A DNA stretch of 64,000 nucleotides from Camellia lanceoleosa (lineage: Eukaryota > Streptophyta > Magnoliopsida > Ericales > Theaceae), in assembly GCA_025200525.1 (NCBI GenBank), contig CM045758.1, positions 2,356,001 to 2,420,000 of the forward strand, in the 5' to 3' direction. Under the pieces are notes generated by a model. That model did not search any database and had not been told where the DNA came from. It saw nothing but the letters and a program-made list of their open reading frames with translations. A program made the translations under genes and the position numbers. Shown here piece by piece: positions 36,807 through 47,214 of the stretch (positions are counted from its first letter, which is position 1; each line of letters begins with the position of its first letter).

Positions 36807-37852
36807 TAAAGGGAGCACACATCCCAAATTTGGAGTGTTGACTACTAGCTAATACTTTGAAGTTATCAAATAGAGTATGTTAATATTAAAAATAAAAATT
36901 AAGAAAGTTACTAATCGATCCTAATAGTTAGATTTAATTCCCATCAAGTCTTATTAAAAATAAGTCTTGGTAAAATTGTTGTTAAAAATAATTTTTTTGT
37001 GATAATTTTTTATATATTTCGCTAAAAATTGACAATTAGTGATTTTTTTTTGTCATTATTTTTATAAATTGTCATTAAAAATTACAATTAGTGACTTTTT
37101 TTATGACAAATTTTTTTTATAGGACCTATTAGACAATAAGTTTACTTATTAAGATCTACACGTAAGTATCTCAAAATTTTATTAATGAGAAAATCTATAC
37201 TTTGATTTATTTATTTTTTCCTCTGAACATCCGGGAATAAGTGTAGAGTATAATCCAAATAAACATAAAGGTTGGGAGATTTTTGGATTTAAAAGAGTTG
37301 GAAGCGGTAAGAAAGATGATGTGAGATGTAAGTGATCAAAGTGAGAAAAAGATGTGAAAGAGGAAGTTACGAGAGAAATTAATTTTAAAAGAATGTGAGG
37401 GTTTGAGGGGTACTGTGAGACTTGGCAAAGTAGTAACGATCTGACGATAGTGAGGACGACAAAATTGAGCATGATCTATAAATAGAATAATAAATATGAG
37501 AAATGGCAAGTGTAAGATGTGAAAAAAAGAGACAAAATTATGTGAAATGTTATACACTAAAATAAAACTAGGTTAAATGAGAAAAAAGAAGAAAATAAGA
37601 TACAGGGAAAATAAAAACGAAAGTGAAAAATATGAAAGTAAAAGAGAGGAAAGGCTCATGAAAGCAATGAAGTGCTAAGGCTTAATCCTGTTAAATAATC
37701 AAGTGACTTCTTTTTATAAAAATAAATTAATTTTTTTTATAAGTAAAAATATTATTCTGACATCTGATTTTTTTTAGTCGATAAAAAATAAAATTTTAAT
37801 CTTTTGACCATTTTAGTAAATCCAAACGCTCATCGAGTAATTACATAATGAT

Positions 37853-38085
37853 TTTGTTTGGAAACAGTTTATTTTAGTTGACTTTTAATTATTTAAGTTT
37901 GGTTAAAAAAGTTATGTTTGAAAAGATAGTTTTTTATTTTTTTTTGTAATTAATTTAATGGTCATGAAAGAAAAATTGAAATAATTATAGTTTGAATATG
38001 ATATTTTATTTTATTAATTATTTTAATATATTTTGAATTTATTGACTATTTTAGCTCAAATTCAACTTCCCAAACATGGCTAATA
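37853..38085. mobile_element. MITE of the GTTTGG / CTATTTTAG family
   Basis: Left end TTTTGTTTGGAAACAG and right end CTTCCCAAACATGG are inverted, with attttagttgac and gactattttag subterminal motifs. It is nested inside the larger inverted-repeat element. Confidence 0.5.
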
Positions 38086-38199
38086 AATATGGGATTGCTT
38101 GGGGATTGCATGAAAAAGTTAGAGAACTTACATGTAAGTCCTAATATATGAATTTATTGTCTAATTCAAACTTATGAGAATTAATCACTTTGCTTGGTT

Positions 38200-38625
38200 T
38201 GAGTTTTCTAAAAATATTTTTCAGAAAATTCTACTATTTTATTTTTCGTATTTTTTTAATATTTTAAGTAAGTTTTTTAATTTTTAGACACATTTAACAT
38301 AAATATACTTAAAAAATATAATTTTTGCGAAAAAAATATTTAAAAAATTCACTAAATACCAAAAATACAAAAAAATAAATTATGAAAATTTAGTATATTT
38401 TTCATATTTTTTGTGTATTTATTAATTTTTAAAAATATTTTTTCACAAATATTTTACTTTTTAGATATATCTAAGTAGGATACATCTAAAAAAGTAAAAA
38501 AAAAAATACTTAAAATTTTAAAAATATTCACTAAAAATAAAAAAAAAACTGGAAAAATATAAAACTCAATTTTCAAATAATTTAATTCAGAAAACTCAAA
38601 AAAAACACATTGAATAGTATTTTTT
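38200..38625. mobile_element. AT-rich MITE, relative of 54540-54955
   Basis: Left TTTGAGTTTTCTAAA and right CAGAAAACTCAAAAA are inverted. The interior shares a 'cagaaaattctact' start and 'aagtaggatacatctaaaaa' block with the copy at 54540-54955. Non-coding. Confidence 0.5.
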
Positions 38626-39238
38626 TATCAAACACTATTAAAAAAGTCACTAATCGTTAATTTTCAGTGCCAATTTAAAAATTTTGTTACAAAAAATATC
38701 ACTAATTATAAGTTTTAGCAACAATTTAAAAAAATCATTATAAAAAGTCACTAAGATTCAATTTTCAGTAATAGTTTAAAAAATTTGTCACAAAAAAGTC
38801 ACTAATTATAAGTTTTAGCGACAATTTATAAAAATTGTGACAAAAAGAGTCATTAATTGTCAATTTTTAACGCTATATAAAAAAAAAAACTCGTCATAAA
38901 AAATTATTTTTAATAATAATTTTACTAAAATTTATTTTTAATAGAACTTTATAGTAATTGAATTCAACTATTAAAAAATAATTTACTCAAAACTTAACAG
39001 ATGGAGAAGAGTCACAATTCAGGGAAGGTTCGCGTAATTGACAAAAAAAACTTAAAAGAGGAGCTCAGTGTAAATTGTTGATAAGTTCAGTACAGATCCA
39101 CAGGTTCAGCCTTTCCATATTTCCAAGGAAGATTTAGCTTATACCAATTAAAGTACAGCTATTTGATCCATAACAAGAGTTGTACGTTTACTAGTATCTG
39201 TCAAAAGTGCCTTGGCAGTAGTCCATATTCCATACTGC

Positions 39239-39247
39239 TATATTAAA
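39239..39247 (+). promoter_or_regulatory. Candidate TATA element of the acyl carrier protein gene
   Basis: TATATTAAA lies about 100 bp upstream of the start codon and is followed by a CT-rich leader ending near 39300. Motif and spacing only. Confidence 0.35.
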
Positions 39248-39345
39248 CCCAAACCCTGCTGCTCACGAAGTTCTCGAAACCTCACTCTCTCTCTCTCTCG
39301 CTACTGTGAAACAGAAACAAAACAGCAGGAGGTTCATCTTCTTCA

Positions 39346-42300
39346 ATGGCGGCGCGAAACGCACTTCTCAAATACCTGAGAGTTAACGTTTGGTCTGTAC
39401 CTCAAAACCCTAATTTTAGCCCATTGTCTCTGTCATTGAGTAATCTGGTGCGACGCCACTTCTCGGAGGAGGTGAGGGGCTCTTTCCTCGACAAATCGGA
39501 GGTGGCTGATCGAGTCATCTCCGTCGTCAAGAACTTCCAGAAGGTTGATCCTTCTAAGGTAACATTTCCCAACCCCAAATCCCATTTTTTGCTTTTTTTT
39601 TTTTTTTGTATTTCTGAGCACAATACTAGGGTTTTATTGCTTTTCGTTTATTCCCAACCCCAAACCCCATTGTTTGATTGATGTATGATATTACAATGAA
39701 GCTCAACAAATTACAATGGTAATGAATATCAAATACAGCACATAACTAATAATTAATACAAAGAAACTCTTGAAGAAGTTGGAGAGAGAAATCCCCAAAC
39801 AAATACATTGGTATGGGGAGGTTCAAACACCTGACCCCTAAATGATGTGTAGGGGTTCTGCTCCCAGGGGGTTAACAATTCAAATTTTTTTCATAAATGG
39901 GAAAAAAAAAATGAAGAAAAAAGTTCATCAAGAGACTAGAAAATGATGTTGGGTGGAGTGATCAGGACATGGATTGAGGGTTTGGATTTTTCTCCAATTA
40001 ATGATTGGTTGGAAAGGCCATTTGATGAGAAGGAAATAAGGGAGGCAATGGCATCAGCCTTTGAGCGTGATAGGGATAATTATCAGGTCTTAATGGATTC
40101 ACTACGGTTGTTTGATGTGGTTGAAAGCGATTTGTTAAATTCTTTGATAATATGGTGTTGTGAATGCTTGCGTTAATGCTACTTTTATTGGTTTTAAATA
40201 GAACTCTTTGAAGTTCAGAGACTTTAGGCCAATTAATTTGCTTACATCATTTTATAAAATTTTGGCAAAGGTGTTGTTTAAAAGGTTGAGGGCTGTTTTT
40301 TATGATATCCAATGTTTTAAAAAGTGGCCGCAACCGTTACATAACCCACAGTTGTAGTCGTTACCGTCACCCGTTACAGCCGCTTTTGCAGTGTGATTGA
40401 GATTCACAGTGTGTTGGCCGTAGCGGCTGCTGTAGCGGTTATAACGGTGCCGTAATAGCTTATTACGCATCGTTACATAACGGTTCCGAGCTACTTCTTT
40501 CAAAAACACACACAAAAAAAAAAGGTGAAAATGAGGGAAGAGGGATAGAAAGAGAAGAGGGAAGATTGAGGAGCAAGAGACAGAGAGAGAAGAGGGAAGA
40601 TGAAGAACATATTATTGATTTGTTGAAATTGTAAAACCTATGCTATTCTATTCAGCTGCTATCACTCAACTATTTTGTTTGTGTGTGTCTATTTATATAT
40701 ATTGTTTAAAAATAATAATAATAATAAGGGTTGGTTTGGGATGTCCTAAAAAAGTGCACTTTATCACTTATTTGTGGGTTTGGGTTGGGTTTGATGTGAT
40801 GTGTTATAGAGGTGATGTGATTTAAATAAGATGATGTGACTTAAATAAGATAGTGACTTTTTGACTTTTTGGCTTATTTAGTACATGCCAAACTAGCCCT
40901 TAGTGTGGTCATTATCTATTTGGCTTAATTAAAAAATATATATATAGATATTTAGGCTCTTATTTATTCTATTTTTGTTATATATAATAGTTAATGATTG
41001 ATTTTTTTGTAAAATATCTAGAAAACATTACACCTATAATTATATATTAATACATATTTTATACATGTCAATTTTTTTTGATTAGTTTATTTAATTTTTA
41101 TATGATTACATTAGCATGTTTAATTTATTTTTTAAAAACTATTCAAGTTAAAATTTGCATATACTTCCACAAGTATAATAATTAAAAAAATAATTTTACA
41201 CATTTAAGCCCAATAAATTTTTTCTTTTTGCCACAAGCATAATATGGATTTATGATATATGAAGTCATTAATTATTAAAATAAAATGTAAAAAACTCAAT
41301 TTATAGTGATTTGATAATATGAATATATTGGATCATACTTAGAAATTTACAAAAATTGATCAATATTTATTTTAAAATCCAATAAATATGATTATGGAAA
41401 AAAAAAATATGCATATCGGTAAATTTTTTTCAAATTGTGCAAAAAATTAAAAAATTCACGATTCCGGTTACCCCAACCGTTATGCTACGGCTTTTACACC
41501 CTGCAATCGCAACCGCGCCACCGCCACCGTTACGGCGACCGCAATCGATTTTTAGAACCTTGGTGGGACCAATGAATTATCTTCTTTATTAATTATTCTT
41601 GATGGGGGTCTTCTTGGTTTATGGTTCCTTTGATAAAAAAAGAAAGTAGTCCATTCATTATTTGGGTTTGTTTTTGTGCAAGTCTTGTTTTGAGAAGATT
41701 ATTGATAATAACATTATCTTTTTTTCCCTCATAAGTTGTTTTTGGAAGCACATGGGCCTCCTAAGGTTAAGATCTTTTCTTGGTCTTTGGCTTATGTAAA
41801 GCTCGATACTAATGGCATAATTCAAAAAAGTGATTGCTACTTGCCTTCTCAATAGTGCATAATGTGTAGAAGAGAGTCAAAAAGTATTGACCATTTATTC
41901 CTTCATTGTCTAGAGGCCATGGGATTATGATATAGTTGGTGGGAATTGATTGGGTAGTTCTGACCTTATGCATCCTTGTGTTTGTTGTTGATTATAGAGG
42001 TTTGGTTATTTGGATGGAAATAACTTGGAGAATTTTTTATGACAAGTTCAAAGATGTTGGTGATCTATTTCATGCAAGAGAAAACATGCAAGCATTTTTT
42101 ATTTTTGTTTCTATTTACAAGAAAATTTATAGCTAGCATGGAGCATATAATAGAGGAAGGGGAATCTTCCTAAGCAAGAAAATGGAAAGCAACCGTGGTA
42201 CTTAAATCATGATACTATATCAATTTTTGCATTCAGTAATGAGGATTGGCTATGTTTCAGAACTTTAATAGTCAAGTGCTTCTTCCAATTGACTTATGTA

Positions 42301-43882
42301 TATAGTATTTTTCCTTCTGTTAGATTTTTCTGTTGTGATTTGCCATCATTAGACGTCGTTTGGGAACAAGCTATTTTAGTAACTTTTTTATTTTTTGGTT
42401 AAAATATGAGATAAAAAAAAAAAAAAAAATTAGTATGTTTGGAATGACTTTTGATTTTTTACGAAAAGATGTGCAAAAAGTAGAGAGAAAATGAAATAAT
42501 TGAATTTTTGGTATAGGTTGTTGGCTTTTTAGTTTTTTAGTGACTTTTTTACTTTTAGGCTAAAATAGTGAGTTGCCAAACGAGACCTAGTGAATTAAAC
42601 TCTTTTTTAGTGATTTACTTTCACTGCTAATTTTGAGTGCTCGCAGTACATGTTCAAAGAAGAGGTTTTTGGTTGTTTTGTTGCACCATTCCATCTCAGC
42701 TAGTGATGCTAAAAATTGTTTTTGAGCTTGAATTAGTGACAAAAAAAATTCGCTCAATGGTGTTGCTCCTCTTTTTTTTGGAAGTTGTCCAATTTCTTTC
42801 TTCAGCTTTTTTTTTTAAGTTTCTTTTATCAGTGGGGCATTTTCAAAAGTATATAGATTTCTTACTTTTTCCTTGTAGAAAGTTATGAATGACCCTTTCT
42901 GCCTGGTATTTGTCGTCACAAGTCTTTCTAAAGGGTCTACACAGCTTCCTATGTGGTGTTCCACAAGGTCTGATTCTGCTGGTCAGTGTATTTCTACAAT
43001 GACATCAATGATTGTGGTACTAGCTAATCTCTTTGGATGAAAACATGGATGTGAAGATTTAAGTTGTTCAATTGGAGAGGATTCTCCACATTCTAATAAG
43101 TTCTAGTTTCAAATTTTACAAATTCTATCTTGTAGAGATCCATCAGCCACTGTTGCATGACCCAATTGAATGTAGTGAGTTTTAGCTTAAAAGGAATTTA
43201 TGCTCTTTAAAATTAAATGATTTTAAAACAACAAAACGTACACACACAGATATGGATATTTAGTTTGAAGGGGGAGAAATTGTTTTTTGGGTAAATTACA
43301 GTTACACTCCTGGAGATTTGGATTTAATACATATCACCCCCTCACGTTTAAGAAATTACACTAATCCCTTGTCATTATAATTATTTAGATGTAATGAAGA
43401 CATTGAACTCATGCACTCTCTCTTTTTTTGCTTTGCTTTATTTTCTCTTTTTTTTCGCCTTTCCTTTATTTTTTTTTTTAAATGTAATTTCCTCTGTTTT
43501 TCTATTAGGAGTTGTTACTTTTTATATAAGCCAGGGGGTTGTGAAATGAAACTATTAACCATAGGGGTGGGAATGTAATTTCTAAAACGTCAGGGAGTGG
43601 GTAGTAATTGGACCAAACCTCAAGGGATGTCATTGTAATTTACCCTTGTTTTTTTATATGTTGTCCTCATTTTTTTGGAAACTGTGTTGTCACCTGGTTT
43701 TGCAGGTTACACCAAATGCCCATTTCCAGAATGATCTGGGGTTGGATAGTTTAGACACAGTAGAGATCGTGATGGCATTTGAAGAAGAGTTTGGTTTTGA
43801 GATTCCAGATAATGAAGCAGACAAGATCAGCTCCATCAACCTTGCCGTTGACTTCATTGCATCTCATCCTCAGGCAAAATAA
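39346..43882 (+). CDS. MTACP2: Mitochondrial acyl carrier protein (mtACP2-like)
   Basis: Carries growing acyl chains on 4'-phosphopantetheine for mitochondrial fatty-acid and lipoate synthesis; the family is also associated with respiratory complex I. Two exons, 39346-39558 and 43706-43882, both joining in phase 0, give 129 residues. The N-terminus [16 protein letters not shown] is Arg-rich and lacks acidic residues until about residue 40, as expected of a mitochondrial presequence. The mature part starts near [14 protein letters not shown], followed by the core [12 protein letters not shown]. The attachment site [19 protein letters not shown] and the C-terminus [10 protein letters not shown] are encoded by exon 2. 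The presequence points to the mitochondrial rather than the plastid form. The 4.15-kb intron is largely transposon DNA. Length and sequence are normal and no lesion is seen. Confidence 0.95.
39940..40308 (+). mobile_element. LINE (L1-type) reverse-transcriptase fragment in the ACP intron
   Basis: Translated pieces match non-LTR reverse transcriptase in order: [19 protein letters not shown], then, after stops, [20 protein letters not shown] followed by LFKRLR. The catalytic region is missing and stops interrupt the frame, so it is dead. It is cut at 40309 by another element and resumes at 41564. Confidence 0.75.
40309..41563. mobile_element. TIR element inserted in the LINE fragment
   Basis: Left end CCAATGTTTTAAAAAGTGGC and right end, reverse-complemented, CCAAGGTTCTAAAAATCG are inverted. 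Both ends continue into sequences rich in 'aaccgttac' and 'gccgtaacgg' motifs in opposite orientation. The interior is AT-rich and holds a nested MITE at 40727-40903. No transposase frame and no clear target duplication, so the superfamily is unassigned. Confidence 0.6.
40727..40903. mobile_element. MITE nested in the TIR element
   Basis: Left GGTTTGGGATGTCC and right TACATGCCAAAC are related inverted ends. The interior 'aaataagatagtgactttttg' matches the copy at 12203-12372. Non-coding. Confidence 0.45.
41564..42140 (+). mobile_element. LINE 3' fragment with zf-RVT domain
   Basis: Conceptual translation shows [20 protein letters not shown], then, after a stop, [20 protein letters not shown]. 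This is the reverse-transcriptase zinc-binding (zf-RVT) domain near the C-terminus of plant L1 elements, with the C-x2-C...H...C pattern visible. Several stops make it a dead copy. Confidence 0.75.
42351..42590. mobile_element. MITE in the ACP intron
   Basis: Inverted ends CGTTTGGGAACAAGCTATTT and CACTATTTTAG (reverse complement of the right end), with GTTTGGCAA just inside. It is a member of the same family as 17301-17541 and 23797-24038. Confidence 0.55.
43289..43645. mobile_element. MITE with GGGTAAATTACA inverted ends
   Basis: The left end GGGTAAATTACAGTTACAC and the right end ATGTCATTGTAATTTACCC are inverted. The element ends 60 bp before the exon 2 acceptor of the acyl carrier protein gene, and the acceptor itself is intact. 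Confidence 0.65.
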
Positions 43883-44499
43883 GGGGAAAAAGAATAAAGC
43901 TGTCACCACATTATTTTCTCTCCTCTTCCTGTGAGACAATCTATTTTTGCTCCTTTTGATATCAACTCTCTCTCTCTCTCTTTCTTTTTTTTGGTGGAAT
44001 TCTAGTTTGGCATGTATTTAGGGCATTGGTGGACCTCATTGCTACTTCTTGCATAAGTGCAGAGTCCATATGATGGATGCTGCTAGAGTTTAATGAGCTA
44101 TGTTTTATTTACAGCCAGTGTTGGTTGCTGAAACATTTTTTTTTTCTTTTCTTTTTGGGTAAAAATTAAGGATCTCTTAAATTGAATGGTGTGTGGAAAT
44201 ATTATGCAATGCATGCATGCATGTCTAAAATAACAAGATTTGTACTATCAAGCAACTAGATGATTCCTTAGTTTCTGCCTGAAATTGAAACTTGATGAAG
44301 GGAAGCTCGATCACTTGCTGAGTTATGACCTGTTTTCGCTGTTGAGATTAATTGCCTAAAATGGGATTGAACACCGTCCATATCATAGTGGCAATCACAA
44401 ATTTCGAAAATTAAATGGCATTATAATTCATAATTTGATTTGAGAGGGAGTAGGGAAATGCTACAAATTGTTTAGGGACAATAATTAAAGAAAAATGAT

Positions 44500-44760
44500 T
44501 TTTTCCCCGATTTTGAGCCCTCCCAAACAGCCCGAATGGAGAAAGAGAAAAGGGAAGAGAGAGAGGGCCCCTCCTCCATCTCCGCCGCTGATCGATCGTA
44601 GATCGACCAGCCGATCGTCGCAGCCCTGCCGTCTCCTCCGCCTTTGCTTCGCAGCCCCCGCCTCTGCCTTCACCTTCGCCCCTTGTCTTTGCCGCCCCCC
44701 GCCTTCGCTTCCGCCTCCAGCCCGATTTTGTTGGCCCCTCTAGTTCTTCTTCTTCTTCTT
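44500..44760. other. GC-rich island of unknown origin
   Basis: Markedly GC-rich compared with all surrounding DNA, with palindromic GCTGATCGATCGTAGATCGA near 44586 and a CTT-rich run afterwards. Open frames exist on both strands but encode low-complexity Arg/Lys/Glu or Pro/Ser/Leu and show no domain. It could be a captured leader, a decayed first exon or a transposon piece. Confidence 0.4.
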
Positions 44761-46057
44761 CGTCCTTCTCTTCTGCTTTTTCTTCCTTCTCTGCTTCTGA
44801 TTTTCTTCTTTTGGAAAAAAAAAAAAATCGGAACGACAAAAACAACGTCGTTTTTTAATTCGGGGGATTTGGGAGCCTTGATTTCGAGTTACCAATCATT
44901 TCTGATAATTAAAAAAGAAAAAGAAAGAAAGAAAAGAGTAATGTATATTAGAATAACATAAAAATGAGTGTATTGAGTATAAGTATTTGATTTGATAAGG
45001 AGTTTTTAAATATTGTGAAATTATAGGACTGATGAATCAAAATTTCAATTTTGTTTCAAAATTCCTGTCTTTCAAACTAACCATTCAAAAATTTGAAGTC
45101 ACCCTGTGGACTGCCTTTCACTGTAGTAATATTAAATGTAGATGGATAACTGGGCTGTGGCACCTACGGCAATCTGGTACCCATTTTCTTTTCCCTTTCT
45201 TTCCTCTTCACCTTCGTCTGTTGGGCAGAAGACTGAGGGAAGACTTTGAAAAAGTCATTTGAAAGTGATGGTCAATATAAAACTAAGACCTTCTCAGCCC
45301 AAGTCTTCGCATGTATTCATGGAAGACATTGCCCTTGCCATCCCACCAAAATTACCACCAATGCGTTGCCTCCTGCGTGGGTGTTGGTTCATGTTTAATA
45401 TATTATATAAATTTTATTTAGAAGGACGTATTATTTTTGAAATTCAAAGTCAATCCTAAATGGATGCTTTTATTTTAAAAAATTGCAATTTAATCACACT
45501 ACTAGTTTGCAAAAAAGATCTGTATACTTTGTTTGATGTGTAGAGGAGGAGGAGGAGGAGGCTGCTTTTAGGTGTAGCAACTAGAAAATGGATTCCAATC
45601 TACCATAAATGATGGGGCCATGGCATGGTATGGCATGGCATGACATGGCTAATATTTGTTTTACAAAAATGCTTTAAATTCACTTTTATCAATTCATAAT
45701 TTATTCTAAATATGTTTATATGATGGAGATTAAATTGATAAAGTGTGGAGTTTATGAGTAAAATAAATTTGAATAATTGATTTATTTTTCTAGGTAAATT
45801 TTAAATTCATAAGTTTGAATTTATAGTTTTGTTGTTTGTTTTAAGATGGAGGAGCCAAAATTTTCTAATCTATGGTTCAATTCCTCTACTGCCTAAGGTG
45901 GTGTTTAACAAAGCTGAAAATTGAAAATTGAATATTGAATTTTGTAAGTTGAAAAGTTGTTTGATAAAAATTTAAGTGCTAAAATAAAAATAAGTTGTTT
46001 GATATGTGTAAAATAAAATTTAAAATTTATTATTTTTAAATTGTATATTTTAATTTT

Positions 46058-46340
46058 ATATTGTAGTGGTGGTGATGGAGTGACATAGTGGTGGTGGTGG
46101 TGGTGGTGGTGGGGGTGATAGTGGTGGTAAAATGATAATGATGTTCATGACAATAATAACAATGGTGATGAAGGTGATGACAGTAGTGGTGGTAATGGTG
46201 GCGACAATGGTAGTAACGACGACATAATGGTGGCGGTGGTGGTGGTTTTGGTAGTGGTGACAAAGTGGTGGTGGTACCGATAGCGGTAGTGATGGTGGCA
46301 GTGGCGGCGGCGGCGGTAGTGGTAGCGGTTGTTGTAGTGA
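46058..46340. repeat. GGT/GGC trinucleotide-rich minisatellite
   Basis: Long run of GGT and GAT triplet variants. The overlapping minus-strand open frames are His/Pro/Thr low-complexity translations of this repeat. Confidence 0.85.
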
Positions 46341-47214
46341 GCTCATAATAGTATATATCGATATTTATATTTAATATTTATAATTCAGTCAGAATTAAGT
46401 AAATTTTATATGATTTAAAATTTTCTTAAGTTTTAACTTATATTTTAAGAAGTATTTAAATTTTCAAGTAATATCAATTATGGTTATCAAAAGGATTTAA
46501 TTGTGCAAATCAAAATGTCCTTTGGTTTGGATCTTAAATTAATAAAAATAAATAAATTATGGAGGATCATTTTTTAAATAAATAAATATATTTATTTTAA
46601 TAATTTTTATTTTTTATTTTATTTTGAATAAATATCTTTTTAAATTCAAAATTTAAAAACAATTTAAATTTGAAATCTGTAATTGGATTATAATATTCAA
46701 GGATTGCCTAGTTAGTTATTAGAAGTTGAAATTGAATATTCAACCCCAACCGAGACCTTTCCAAATATATATAATGCATATTCTTTTTCTTTTTTTGCAT
46801 AATTCAAGTAATTTTAAATTTATTTCTTAAAAAAAAATTAAATCTATATAAAATTAATTGAATTTAAAACAACCGGCTTTGATAAAAAAAATAAAAATAA
46901 AAAATAAAAATAAAAATGAAAAGGTCTCAGGCGTCCAATTTGGAAAGGGAATGGTAGTGGAGTAAAATGACTTAAGTGGCCCCACAGAATGTTGTAGGAA
47001 CAATGCTATTGGGCAGTGAAACGTCCAAATGGTTTCTCATTGGACAAAAAAGTAAAAGTCAGAAAAACCATAATAGAGGATACTACTGTAATTAAGCAGA
47101 CAAGAAAGGGCCTTTGGTTATTTAACTTCCTATAATAACTAAAGCCAAACGCTCCAAACGACGACACACAACACAACACAACACAACACAGTGAAGCTGT
47201 TTTGCTTCCGCAAA

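Larger units (their letters stand above)
36940..38965. mobile_element. Long inverted-repeat element with nested MITEs
   Basis: The left arm (about 36945-37130) with motifs TTAAAAATAA, CGCTAAAAATTGACAATTAG and AATTAGTGACTTTT recurs in reverse complement at about 38640-38960. Between the arms are a MITE (37853-38085) and an AT-rich element (38200-38625). No transposase frame is visible and the exact ends are uncertain. Confidence 0.5.
43883..47214. other. Spacer between the ACP and CRT3 genes
   Basis: Presumed ACP 3' UTR to about 44.2 kb, then a GC-rich island (44500-44760), a GGT-repeat tract (46058-46340) and AT-rich DNA. No gene was recognised. The CRT3 promoter presumably lies in the last few hundred bases; acaacacaacacaacacaac at 47169-47188 is its leader or proximal promoter. 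Confidence 0.45.

Noticed and set aside
44411..44845. 144-codon minus-strand open frame rich in Glu/Lys/Arg
   Set aside because: Low-complexity translation of a GC-rich and CTT-rich stretch; no domain, no plausible splice context and competing frames on the other strand.
46036..46346. His/Pro-rich open frames on the minus strand
   Set aside because: They are translations of the GGT/GAT trinucleotide repeat.
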